Positions 14,105 through 22,969 of a stretch of DNA of 35,000 nt are shown in pieces. A model generated the notes under the pieces. The model did not search any database and was not told the origin of the DNA. It saw only the letters and a program-made list of their open reading frames with translations. The stretch's first letter is position 1. Each line of letters begins with the position of its first letter. The DNA is from Eubacterium sp. An11 (GTDB lineage: Bacteria; Bacillota; Clostridia; Lachnospirales; Lachnospiraceae), in assembly GCF_002161065.1 (NCBI RefSeq), contig NZ_NFLV01000033.1:1-35000 (forward strand). The letters are read 5' to 3'. The position numbers were made by a program, and so were the translations under genes.

Positions 14105-16381
14105 ATGAAAAAATGGATGATAATGTTTTTATGGATGCTGGCAGTGCCGGTGATGATGCTGGCAGCTGGGATGAAAGTGGAGGCGGAGACGTCGGGAGAT
14201 TGGGAGTATGAGATGGTATATGATTCAACATACTCTGAATATATGGCAAGAATAACAGGATATTTCGGCTCGGAAACAGTATTGAATGTACCGGATACTG
14301 TAGATGAACATACTGTGACTAGTATTGCATCCTGGGCATTTTCAGATTGTGATGATGTAGTTAAGGTAGTGATTCCTGCTACAATAACAGGAAATATTAA
14401 TGCCAATGCTTTTGGAGGAGCGGTGCAAACCATAGAAGTGTCCGCAGATAATCAAGTCTATTGTTCGGAAAATGGAATTTTGTATGATAAGAAAAAAGAA
14501 ACATTAGTCTACTGTCCGGCAGATAATAAAACAGAAAATATTACAATACCTTCCACGGTAACGACAATATCAAATTACGCATTCTATTACTGTAGCAATG
14601 TAAAAACAATTGAGATTCCAAAGAGTGTGCAGACAATTGGTGCGTTCTACGACTGTACTGGATTTGATGGAAACAATTATTACCTGGTGTTTGATGATAC
14701 CTTTGGTGATGAAACATCGGTTTTTGACGGAATGAATAATTTATCTGATATTCATGTAGATACGGGAAATACGATATGGTCTTCTGTCGATGGTATTTTA
14801 TATGATAAAGATAAAACGAATATTATTCTTTGTCCGAGAGCCAAAAGTGGAGAGATCAGTATACCGAATACGGTGACAGAAATTGGAGATTCTGCATTTT
14901 CAGGATGTAGTAAGCTGGAAAGTATTACAATTCCCGATAAAATAACAAAGATTGGGAATTCGGTATTTAGAAATTGTAGCAATTTAAAAAAGGTTACATT
15001 GCCTGAAAATTTAAAATCAATAGGTTATTTAACGTTTGGTGGATGTAGTAGCTTATCAGAGGTTACATTTCCGGACAGCTTAGAAGAAATTTCTGGCGGA
15101 GCTTTTGAGAATTGTATGGGGTTAACTTATGTTAAACTGCCGGAGAAGGTAAAAAATATAGGAAGTCATAAAGAAATAGAAGGAAGTGCTTTTTCTGGAT
15201 GTGTTAATCTGCAAAACATAGATGTGGATAGTGCCAATACTTCTTTCTCATCAAAAGACGGCATCGTTTATGACAAAGAGGGAACCATCTTATATTTGTG
15301 TCCAGAAGGAAAGACAGGTACAGTCAATGTTCCGGATGGGGTTACCCAGATTCCGGGATTCTATGAGTGCGGCAAGTTGACAAAAATTATCCTTCCAACC
15401 AGTATTACAAAAATAGATGAATATACATTTTATAATTGTAAAAGCCTGAATACAATCACGATTCCAAGCAGTGTCAAAAGCATCGGTGTATTATCTTTCT
15501 GCGGTTGCACCAGTTTGTTGGAAGTGACTGTGCCGGACAGTGTAAAAACGATTGGGATAGAAGCTTTTGGATATTGGGACGAACCAGTTATGGGAAATGC
15601 GGTTGACAGACATAAGATGGAAAACTTTACACTTTGTGGATTTACAGGCTCTGCCGCAGAACAATATGCAAAAGATAATGATATTCCATTTACAGTCATT
15701 ACTGAACTTCCGGAAGAAGGGGATAAACCATCCACAAAGCCAGAAGAAACACCAGGAACAGAAAATAATACAACACAATCAGCCGCTCCAACGGAGAAAT
15801 CCTCATCTGTAAATAAAGGAATCTCATCTGTGGGTGCAGCTTCTGCGACAATCAAAACTTCAAAAATCAGCCTCTCCGGCCTCTCCAATAAGATCGCCGC
15901 AGGCAAAAAGGTTCAGTTGACCGTTACATTCACTCCGTCAAATGTTTCTAACAAAAATGTTATCTGGACTTCCAGCAATCCGAAGGTTGCCACTGTCAAT
16001 CAAAACGGTGTCGTTACATTTAAGAAGAAATCCGCTGGTAAATCAATCGTCATCACTGCAACAGCGGCCGACGGCAGCGGTACAAAAGCGGTCTTCAAGC
16101 TGAAATCCGTGAAAGGTGTAGTAAAGAAAGTCGCTATCTCAGGAGCAAAGAAACGAACAGTAAAAGCCGGAAAGGCATTAAAGCTGAAAGCGAAAGTCAC
16201 AGCGACGAAAGGTGCCAACAAGAAGCTTCAGTGGACAAGCAGCAATACAAAATACGCCACAGTATCCGCTTCCGGTAAGGTGAAAACGAAGAAAGCAGGG
16301 AAAGGTAAGACGGTGAAGATTACAGCCATGGCGACCGATGGAAGCGGAAAGAAGCAGGTAGTGAAGGTGAAGATAAAATAG
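14105..16381 (+). CDS. BspA-like leucine-rich-repeat surface protein with two Big_2 domains
   Basis: The 758-residue protein is exported: KK plus a hydrophobic core, cleavage near VEA-ETS (residue 27). Residues about 55-533 are BspA/LRR_5-type repeats of about 23 residues, for example ITIPSSVKSIGVLSFCGCTSL, interrupted by DGILYDKxxxxLxxCP blocks. A Pro/Thr/Ser-rich linker (about 535-585) leads to two bacterial Ig-like (Big_2) domains, about 586-668 and 674-758. The last 84 residues are strongly basic and almost identical to those of the CHAP protein ending at 22003. There is no LPXTG motif. BspA-type proteins bind host or bacterial surfaces; the ligand here is unknown. AGGGGAAGAAGAGG precedes the ATG. 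It is first in a likely three-gene cluster. Confidence 0.93.
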   Translation: MKKWMIMFLWMLAVPVMMLAAGMKVEAETSGDWEYEMVYDSTYSEYMARITGYFGSETVLNVPDTVDEHTVTSIASWAFSDCDDVVKVVIPATITGNINANAFGGAVQTIEVSADNQVYCSENGILYDKKKETLVYCPADNKTENITIPSTVTTISNYAFYYCSNVKTIEIPKSVQTIGAFYDCTGFDGNNYYLVFDDTFGDETSVFDGMNNLSDIHVDTGNTIWSSVDGILYDKDKTNIILCPRAKSGEISIPNTVTEIGDSAFSGCSKLESITIPDKITKIGNSVFRNCSNLKKVTLPENLKSIGYLTFGGCSSLSEVTFPDSLEEISGGAFENCMGLTYVKLPEKVKNIGSHKEIEGSAFSGCVNLQNIDVDSANTSFSSKDGIVYDKEGTILYLCPEGKTGTVNVPDGVTQIPGFYECGKLTKIILPTSITKIDEYTFYNCKSLNTITIPSSVKSIGVLSFCGCTSLLEVTVPDSVKTIGIEAFGYWDEPVMGNAVDRHKMENFTLCGFTGSAAEQYAKDNDIPFTVITELPEEGDKPSTKPEETPGTENNTTQSAAPTEKSSSVNKGISSVGAASATIKTSKISLSGLSNKIAAGKKVQLTVTFTPSNVSNKNVIWTSSNPKVATVNQNGVVTFKKKSAGKSIVITATAADGSGTKAVFKLKSVKGVVKKVAISGAKKRTVKAGKALKLKAKVTATKGANKKLQWTSSNTKYATVSASGKVKTKKAGKGKTVKITAMATDGSGKKQVVKVKIK
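15872..16381 (+). repeat. Big_2-pair coding repeat, copy A
   Basis: This segment encodes the two Big_2 domains and is closely matched by 21497-22003. Over the last 250 bases or so I count about 13 substitutions, nearly all silent. The equivalent segment of the middle gene (about 17700-18231) encodes the same domains but has diverged strongly. Confidence 0.85.
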
Positions 16382-16473
16382 TTGTGCATGTTTGTTTTGG
16401 AAAGAAAACATTTTGAGTGAAAGAAAAAAACTGGATAAAAAATAGTAGAAACGACATAAAAAGGAGAAAGACT

Positions 16474-18231
16474 ATGAAATATTTAATAAAATGTATGATG
16501 ATAATAGGTATTTTAGGCGTATTTGTCGGATTTAAAGCGCAGGTAAATGCAGCAATACAATATGAGACAGAGAATAATGATTCATATGAGAGAGCAGATA
16601 TTATTACTCCGGGAAATATTATAAAAGGAAATGTTGCCGACGGAGATGAAGACTATTATAGAATTACTGCCTCGGCAAACGGGAAATTAGAACTGACCTT
16701 TCAACATAAATATCAGGATTCTAATAGCAGTTGGGAAATCAGTATTTATCAGGATACGGGCACGAAACCATATGTTGAATTGAGTAATCAAGAGATTAGT
16801 CTTGAGGACAACGAATCAATTACGTTGCCATTTATCGGAGCAATAAAAAGTGAGACCTATTTTTTGAAAATTCGTGATAAGAGAAATATGGATGGAGAAG
16901 AATATACTATTCAAACTTCTTTTACATCATCTGAGTTTTATGAGAAAGAACAGAATGATGACTATTATTCAGCGAATGATATTGTGTTAAATAATAAGTA
17001 TACAGGAATAATTAATAATGGAGATGACACGGATTATTATAAAATAATTGCACCAGAAGATGGAAAAATTAGTCTGAATTTTCAACATCGGTATAAAGAT
17101 ATTGATAAAAAATGGAATATAAATATCTATCAATATGTAAATGGACAATATAATGAGATGAGCAGTTGGGATATACGTGTAGAAGATAATGAGAATATCA
17201 GTTTGCCGTTTGTAGGAGCAGTAAAAAATGGTGTTTACTATTTGAAGGTGAGTGGTCGAGCTGTAGTAGGTGAATCCTACACAATACAAACGGCGTTTGA
17301 TTTATCAGACATTTATGAAAAAGAGCCGAATGACGATTATTACTCTGCAACCAATATCAGTCTAAATAAAAATTATAGTGGAAATCTTAACGATGGGAAT
17401 GATAAAGATTACTATCATTTTGTTGCTCCTGCATCAGGAACATTATGTTTGGATTTTCAACATACATATAAAGATGACAGAGATGGCTGGTATATCAATG
17501 TATATAATTATATAGAAGGAGAATATAAAGAGGTTGACGGTATAGAAGTCAGACAAAATGATGCAAATATTATTAAGTCCCTTGAAATCCAGGTAGTAAA
17601 AGGAAGAAAATATTATATTATAGTTGAAGACAATGGAGGATTTTTTATTGCAGATGATGTCGTAGGAAAAGAATATTTTGTCAATGTATATATGAAACCC
17701 AAAAAAGTAAAAGTATCAAAAATCCAATTATCCTGTTCTTCGAAAAAAATTGCTGCAGGCAACAAGGTTCGGATTAAAGCATCGATTTCCCCATCTAATG
17801 CTACGAATAAGGGGATTACCTGGTCTTCCAGTAATTCAAAGGTGGCAAAAGTGAATCAAAAAGGTGTGGTTACATTTAAAAAGAATTCCGGAGGAAAATC
17901 TGTTATTATTACAGCAACGGCTTCCGACGGCAGTGGTGCAAAAGCGTCAATCAAATTGAAATCTATGCGTGGAAAAGTGAAGAAAATTATTATAAAAGGT
18001 AAGAAGAAAGTAAAGGCGGGAAAGAGCTGTAAATTGAGAGCCAAGGTAAAAGCAACCCAAGGAGCAAATACGCGAATAAAATGGAGCAGCAGTAATACGA
18101 AATATGCCACTGTATCTTCATCCGGAAAAGTGAAAGCAAAGAAAGTCGGAAAAGGAAAAATAGTAAAGATTACAGCCAGAGCGACTGATGGAAGCGGCAA
18201 GACAAAGACAGTGAAAATCAAAATTAAGTGA
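16474..18231 (+). CDS. Secreted protein with three PPC-like domains and two Big_2 domains
   Basis: The 585-residue protein has a signal peptide (MKYLIKC, hydrophobic core, cleavage near VNA-AIQ, residue 26). Three tandem modules of about 125 residues follow (about 28-150, 155-275, 280-407). Each starts with a YE.E.ND.Y..A motif and continues DGD.DYY.I.A..G.L.L.FQH, the pattern of bacterial pre-peptidase C-terminal (PPC) domains, but no peptidase is attached. Two Big_2 domains (about 410-498 and 503-585) end in a basic tail, KTVKIKIK. I start at 16474 because AAGGAG precedes it by seven bases and the signal peptide then comes first; a reading from 16417 adds 19 residues. It lies 92 bases after the BspA-like gene with no strong terminator between. 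Confidence 0.88.
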   Translation: MKYLIKCMMIIGILGVFVGFKAQVNAAIQYETENNDSYERADIITPGNIIKGNVADGDEDYYRITASANGKLELTFQHKYQDSNSSWEISIYQDTGTKPYVELSNQEISLEDNESITLPFIGAIKSETYFLKIRDKRNMDGEEYTIQTSFTSSEFYEKEQNDDYYSANDIVLNNKYTGIINNGDDTDYYKIIAPEDGKISLNFQHRYKDIDKKWNINIYQYVNGQYNEMSSWDIRVEDNENISLPFVGAVKNGVYYLKVSGRAVVGESYTIQTAFDLSDIYEKEPNDDYYSATNISLNKNYSGNLNDGNDKDYYHFVAPASGTLCLDFQHTYKDDRDGWYINVYNYIEGEYKEVDGIEVRQNDANIIKSLEIQVVKGRKYYIIVEDNGGFFIADDVVGKEYFVNVYMKPKKVKVSKIQLSCSSKKIAAGNKVRIKASISPSNATNKGITWSSSNSKVAKVNQKGVVTFKKNSGGKSVIITATASDGSGAKASIKLKSMRGKVKKIIIKGKKKVKAGKSCKLRAKVKATQGANTRIKWSSSNTKYATVSSSGKVKAKKVGKGKIVKITARATDGSGKTKTVKIKIK

Positions 18232-18340
18232 TTTTGAATCAAAAAAGTAGAGAATGAATGTGGGCGGGCGTTAGCCATAAAATGTCATAGATTAAGATGT
18301 CATGTTCTGGTGAATGATGGAAAAGGAAGAAGGGGAACAT

Positions 18341-21300
18341 ATGGAGAGAAAAAAGAATTGGATGCTTATTTTGGCAGGAGCAGTATTTATTTTGATGATT
18401 TCTGTACTGTATTCAAAAGATGTGAGTGCGAGTGCGGGAAGTCGTCAGGATGCCGTGAATTGGGTATATGCGCAAGAAGGTAAGTCTTTGGACTATGATC
18501 ATGCATATGGGGCGCAGTGTGTTGATCTAATTAAATACTATTATGATTATTTTGGTCAGGCCGGCTATGCAAAAGGAAATGCAAATGAATATGTGAGCAA
18601 CGCTCTTCCAGAAGGATGGACAAGAATACAGAAAACTTCTGGGTTTATTCCTGAACCTGGTGATATTGCTGTGTGGGGAGCAGATTTGAATTCTTCTGGT
18701 ACTGGACATGTCGCGATTGTTCTTTCCGCCAATGAAAATTCTTTTGTATCAATGGATCAGAATTGGCCGTCAGGAAGTGCGTGCAAGCAAGTAACACATA
18801 CCTATAATAAATTTTGGGGAGTTATCAGGCCAGATTTTGATGAGTCATCAATATCTGTGGAGTCACCGGTTGATGTGGGAACGAACTTTTATGCATATAT
18901 CATTAATACAGCAACATGGCTACATGCTACCAATGATGATTCTGGTAATGTGAGTGCACGTAACACGAGTTATGAATCAAATCAAATCTGGTATTTTGAA
19001 CGGCAAAATGATGGAAGTTATAAAATAACATCCTGCAAGGACGGCAGATGTATGGAAGTCCATAATTTTGAAACAGCAAATGGGACCAATGTAGAGATGA
19101 ATAACTGGAGTGATAACTCGGCACAAAGATGGTTCATTTATGGCAACTCTGGACAATATAAATTCAGAGCAGCCTGTGGTAACAACGTTCTTGATTTGAC
19201 AGGAGGTTCTCAGTCAGCGACAGATGGAACCAATCTTGAAATGTGGGAGAAAAATGGAACAGATGCACAGGATTTTTCCATTTGGGTATTGGAAAAACCA
19301 GAATTGGGTGTTGCAAATGCAGAGGTTGCTTCCTATGGGGATGATGCGGGAAATAATATTAAAATTACTTGGAACAACTGTGATAACAATACAGGATATG
19401 ATGTGCGTATTTTTGATGAAGCAGGAGAAAATGTGCTATATACATATTGGAATGTACAAGGAACAAGTTATGTGGCAAGCATCCCTGCTGGGACATATCA
19501 AGTCCAGGTGACAGCTTTAAATAATAAGTTTAATATCTGGAAAGACGGGACAAAGAAAACATTCAGATGCAGTAATAATTTGGGAACAAACTTTTACGCA
19601 TATATAATTAATACGGCAACGTGGTTGCATGCCACCAATGATTCTGGCAACGTGAGCGCATGTAATACGAGCTATCAAGCAGATCAAATTTGGTATTTTG
19701 AAAGGCAAAGTGACGGAAGTTATAAAATAACCTCTTGCAAAGATGGGAGATGTATGGAAGTTCATAACTTTGAAACAGCAAATGGAACAAATGTTGAGAT
19801 GAATAACTGGAGTAACAATTCGGCGCAAAAGTGGTTTATTTATGGTAATTCCGGACACTATAAATTCAGAGCAGCTTGTGGCAGTAATATGTTAGATTTG
19901 ATTGGCGGTTCGCAATCAGCGGCGGATGGAAGCAATCTTGGAATGTGGGAAGAAAATGAGACAGATGCGCAGGATTTTTCCATTTGGATATTAGAAGGTA
20001 TAAAGGGAACACTCATCAATGCAGAAATGACCTTGGGAAAAGAAGAGTGTAGCTATGACGGGAAGGCGAAAACACCGGATATTACTATTATGATGGGTAC
20101 CGATACATTGACAGAAAATGTTGATTATACTCTTACGTTTAGTGATAATGTGAATGCTGGAACGGCAACAGTGACGGCGACAGGAAAAGGCTCTTACACA
20201 GGACAGTGTACAAAACAGTTTACTATCAATAAGGCGGAGCAGAAACTTTCTGCATATCTGTCATCTGATACCATAAAAGAAGGCGATACAGAAAAAATAA
20301 ACATATCTGCGCAGGGCACTGTAATATTCTCTTCTGATAATGAAGATATAGCAAAAGTGAGCGAAGACGGAGTGATTACGGCAACCGGATTCGGCAAAAC
20401 GATAATTACCATAAAAGCAAAGGCAGAACAAAATTATAAAGAAGCGACAATAACAGTAGTGGTAAATGTTGAGCATGCCTATAATTCGGGAGTGATTTTA
20501 GAAGAAGCAAACTGTATACAAGAGGGAGAGAAACTTTTTACCTGTTCCCAGTGCGGACAAACTTATACAAAGACTATTCCTGTCAATGCCGATGCCCATA
20601 ACTGGTCTGATTCCATTACATATTTATGGGAAGATGGAAAATGTACGGCAGAAAGGATTTGTCGTTATAATTCTGCTCATAAAATTACAGCAGCTCTTTC
20701 AATTATCGAGAAAAGAAAAGACGCTTCCTGCACAGAGAACGGGGAAATAGTATACACAGCTTCCGGGGCATTTAATGATGGCATAAAAGCCATGGATACA
20801 AAGATTATTACGCTGGAAGCTCTAGGACATGATTATCAGGACATAGTGACAAAACCAGCTTGCAGCAAAGATGGTTATACGACTCATACTTGTTCACGAT
20901 GCGGCAATTATTATATAGATACAATTATTCCGGCCACGGGGCATACATATGGAGAACCTGTTTTTGATGTAGAAAGAAAAGAGGCAATTTTTACCTGTGA
21001 CACCTGCGGTGATACACAGATGATAGAAGCGAAAATGAAATCTGAAATAGAACAAGAAGCAACGTGTACGGAGAAAGGGCGTATTATCTATTATATCAGT
21101 GTTGAATTTAATGGTTCAGTATATTATGACCAGGGTCAGATGGAGACAGATAAAATACCGCATACGCCACTGATATTACCAGGGACAACAGCTAAGTGTA
21201 CGAAAGACGGTTTGACTGAGGGGGCTATTTGTGAGGTTTGTGGAACAATGCTTTCGGAACAAACAATAATCCCTGCAACAGGACATAAAAATGTTGAAAT

Positions 21301-22003
21301 ACGGAATAAGGTGGAAGCAACGGAAGAAAAAGAAGGATATAGCGGAGATACATATTGTAAAGATTGTGGAATGAAACTTTCTTTCGGGGAAATTATTCCT
21401 AAAAAAATAGTGGTGCAAAAGAAGAAAAATTCTGTTTCAGATTCTGGCGGTTCAGAACAGGAATTTGAGTTTGTAAAAACTGGGGATTTAGTGCTTGCTG
21501 GCCTCTCCAACAAGATAGCCGCAGGCAAAAAAATTCAGCTGACTGTCACATTTACTCCGTCAAACGCTTCCAATCAAAATGTTGTCTGGACTTCCAGCAA
21601 TCCAAAAGTTGCCACCGTCAATCAAAATGGTGTTGTTACCTTCAAGAAGAAATCTGCCGGCAAGTCTGTCATTATCACAGCAATGGCGGCCGACGGCAGT
21701 GGAGCGAAAGCAGTCTTCAAACTGAAATCCATGAAGGGCGTGGTAAAGAAAGTCGCTATCTCAGGAGCAAAGAAAAGAACAGTCAAAGCCGGAAAAGCAT
21801 TAAAGCTGAAAGCGAAAGTCACAGCGACAAAAGGGGCCAACAAGAAGCTTCAGTGGACAAGCAGCAACACAAAATACGCCACGGTATCCGCTTCCGGTAA
21901 GGTGAAGACGAAGAAAGCCGGAAAAGGTAAGACGGTGAAGATTACGGCCATGGCGACCGATGGAAGCGGAAAGAAGCAGGTGGTGAAGGTGAGGATAAAA
22001 TAA
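18341..22003 (+). CDS. CHAP-domain cell-wall hydrolase with two ricin-type lectin domains and Big_2 tail
   Basis: The 1220-residue exported protein (signal peptide about 1-31) is modular. Residues 34-166 form a CHAP amidase/endopeptidase with the catalytic Cys in GAQC (C60), His in GTGH (H123) and a likely polar third residue near N141. Two ricin-type beta-trefoil domains (about 181-318 and 415-552) are near-copies (ITSCKDGRCMEVHNFETANG in both), separated by an Fn3-like module (about 320-410). Then come an MBG/YDG-like domain (about 556-632, SYDGKAKTPD), a Big_2 domain (634-710), a cysteine-rich region with CSQCG, CSRCG, CDTCG, CEVCG and CKDCG pairs (about 711-1020), and two basic Big_2 domains (1045-1220). 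It probably cuts peptidoglycan while bound to carbohydrate; target and specificity are unknown. A 109-base gap follows the PPC gene. I start at 18341 after AAGGAAGAAGGGG. Confidence 0.9.
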   Translation: MERKKNWMLILAGAVFILMISVLYSKDVSASAGSRQDAVNWVYAQEGKSLDYDHAYGAQCVDLIKYYYDYFGQAGYAKGNANEYVSNALPEGWTRIQKTSGFIPEPGDIAVWGADLNSSGTGHVAIVLSANENSFVSMDQNWPSGSACKQVTHTYNKFWGVIRPDFDESSISVESPVDVGTNFYAYIINTATWLHATNDDSGNVSARNTSYESNQIWYFERQNDGSYKITSCKDGRCMEVHNFETANGTNVEMNNWSDNSAQRWFIYGNSGQYKFRAACGNNVLDLTGGSQSATDGTNLEMWEKNGTDAQDFSIWVLEKPELGVANAEVASYGDDAGNNIKITWNNCDNNTGYDVRIFDEAGENVLYTYWNVQGTSYVASIPAGTYQVQVTALNNKFNIWKDGTKKTFRCSNNLGTNFYAYIINTATWLHATNDSGNVSACNTSYQADQIWYFERQSDGSYKITSCKDGRCMEVHNFETANGTNVEMNNWSNNSAQKWFIYGNSGHYKFRAACGSNMLDLIGGSQSAADGSNLGMWEENETDAQDFSIWILEGIKGTLINAEMTLGKEECSYDGKAKTPDITIMMGTDTLTENVDYTLTFSDNVNAGTATVTATGKGSYTGQCTKQFTINKAEQKLSAYLSSDTIKEGDTEKINISAQGTVIFSSDNEDIAKVSEDGVITATGFGKTIITIKAKAEQNYKEATITVVVNVEHAYNSGVILEEANCIQEGEKLFTCSQCGQTYTKTIPVNADAHNWSDSITYLWEDGKCTAERICRYNSAHKITAALSIIEKRKDASCTENGEIVYTASGAFNDGIKAMDTKIITLEALGHDYQDIVTKPACSKDGYTTHTCSRCGNYYIDTIIPATGHTYGEPVFDVERKEAIFTCDTCGDTQMIEAKMKSEIEQEATCTEKGRIIYYISVEFNGSVYYDQGQMETDKIPHTPLILPGTTAKCTKDGLTEGAICEVCGTMLSEQTIIPATGHKNVEIRNKVEATEEKEGYSGDTYCKDCGMKLSFGEIIPKKIVVQKKKNSVSDSGGSEQEFEFVKTGDLVLAGLSNKIAAGKKIQLTVTFTPSNASNQNVVWTSSNPKVATVNQNGVVTFKKKSAGKSVIITAMAADGSGAKAVFKLKSMKGVVKKVAISGAKKRTVKAGKALKLKAKVTATKGANKKLQWTSSNTKYATVSASGKVKTKKAGKGKTVKITAMATDGSGKKQVVKVRIK
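21497..22003 (+). repeat. Big_2-pair coding repeat, copy B
   Basis: This is the near-copy of 15872-16381 at the 3' end of the CHAP gene. At protein level the last Big_2 domain differs by a single residue (VKVKIK in one, VKVRIK in the other), although the rest of the two proteins is unrelated. Confidence 0.85.
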
Positions 22004-22015
22004 AGATTTAGTATG

Positions 22016-22051
22016 TGCACTCTGTACTTTCCACAGTACAGGGTGCATTTT
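22016..22051 (+). terminator. Terminator of the surface-protein cluster
   Basis: TGCACTCTGTAC (22016-22027) pairs with GTACAGGGTGCA (22036-22047, one G-U), followed by TTTT, 13 bases past the CHAP gene stop. No comparable terminator lies between the three cluster genes. Confidence 0.75.
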
Positions 22052-22147
22052 GTCCGCCCATCACATATTGATTTTCGGAAAGATTAAGTAATAAAAATAC
22101 CTATAAACAAATAAATAACATAAATTTACAATATTGTAAAAAATATC

Positions 22148-22176
22148 TTGATTTGTATAGCAAAATTCGATATACT
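22148..22176 (+). promoter_or_regulatory. Promoter of the second Rpn remnant
   Basis: TTGATT (22148-22153), 17 bases, TATACT (22171-22176), about 35 bases before the likely ATG at 22211. Confidence 0.55.
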
Positions 22177-22210
22177 ATAACAAAAGAATGCAGACTTGAG
22201 ATGCATTGTT

Positions 22211-22567
22211 ATGAATCAATTTGAGATAATACAAAGGATAATCTCTAATCTGTTTTTGGAAGCGGTAGGACACGACAGAGTATTTCTGCTGAGATTTCTT
22301 ATGGAGAAGATGGACCAGCAGGACAGGGAGGTGCAGGTGATGTGGTTTGCTGAGAAGTATGTGGATGCCGACTGGAATGCAGCGAAGGAGTTTCAGAGAC
22401 GGAAAGGCATAAAGGAAGGGAAGAAAGAGATGGCCTTGGAATTATTAAAGAAAGGCATTACACCTGATATAATCGCAGCGTCAGCAGACGTATCTGTTGA
22501 TACTGTGGAACAGTGGGCACAGCAGAATAAGAAATCTGTGAGTACAGAGAGTAAAAAAAGATTATAA
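22211..22567 (+). pseudogene. C-terminal remnant of an Rpn-type nuclease/transposase, copy 2
   Basis: The frame of 118 residues (from the ATG at 22211; a TTG at 22196 is possible but lacks a better ribosome site) covers more of the family than copy 1. It has a helical segment (EIIQRIISNLFLEAV, FLLRFLMEKMDQQDREVQ) followed by the shared WFAEKYVDADWNAAKEFQRR tail and the MALELLKKGITPDIIA domain. The PD-(D/E)XK core that would precede this is missing. It has its own promoter, so it may be expressed. Its relatives are recombination-promoting nucleases; this product should lack that activity. Confidence 0.6.
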
Positions 22568-22608
22568 CTTTGAGAAATTCTTGATAAAAGAAAAGAAGCA
22601 CAAACGAT

Positions 22609-22648
22609 ATCCGAACATTACTTTTATAGAGTGATATTCGGATGTTTT
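22609..22648 (+). terminator. Terminator in duplicated module, copy 2
   Basis: ATCCGAACATTAC (22609-22621) pairs with GTGATATTCGGAT (22631-22643) with one mismatch, then GTTTT. It corresponds to the hairpin at 13537-13578. Confidence 0.65.
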
Positions 22649-22691
22649 ACATTATGAAACGATATATTGGTGCAAAAATAAGGTGAAATTG

Positions 22692-22741
22692 TGTCACACT
22701 TTTTGTCATATATTGTGTGTGGTTTTTAAAAGAAGTATAAT
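22692..22741 (+). promoter_or_regulatory. Promoter with TGTCA direct-repeat operator, copy 2
   Basis: TTGTGT (22713-22718), 17 bases, TATAAT (22736-22741); upstream TGTCACA (22692-22698) and TGTCATA (22704-22710), again 12 bases apart and ending three bases before the -35. It should drive the Fn3-tailed pair at 22970 and 24006 through a leader of about 220 bases. Confidence 0.65.
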
Positions 22742-22750
22742 ATACACAAT

Positions 22751-22773
22751 GAATGACATAGTTGGTGTCATTC
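22751..22773 (+). promoter_or_regulatory. Inverted TGACA/TGTCA repeat at the transcript start
   Basis: GAATGACA (22751-22758), loop TAGTTGG, TGTCATTC (22766-22773): a perfect 8-bp inverted repeat starting about nine bases after the -10 box. It repeats the TGTCA core of the upstream direct repeat in both orientations, so it could be an operator or a 5'-end hairpin. The rest of the leader up to 22969 holds nothing I recognise. Confidence 0.45.
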
Positions 22774-22969
22774 CATTGGGCAAATGATACAAAATATTTT
22801 TGGCTTGTTTTAAGAAATACTATCTGTTTTCTGAGGAAAATGCCACAAAAAAGTACAGAAAATGTAATGGTACATATCTGCTGACGATTACAGTTATCAT
22901 TTAAGGAAGTCGCTATGATGTTTCAGATGCCCTGATAACCAAAAATCATGTAAATGAAAGGAGAAGACT

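Larger units (their letters stand above)
22320..22745 (+). repeat. Duplicated module, copy 2
   Basis: Same order as 13201-13680: Rpn tail coding region, terminator, TGTCACA/TGTCATA direct repeat, TTGTGT-17-TATAAT promoter. Together the two copies bracket the BspA-PPC-CHAP cluster as direct repeats about 9.1 kb apart. Confidence 0.75.

Noticed and set aside
14105-16381. Internalin-type LRR protein
   Set aside because: The repeats follow the BspA/LRR_5 pattern (IPxxVxxIGxxAFxxCxxL), not the 22-residue internalin repeat, and there is no internalin cap or LPXTG.
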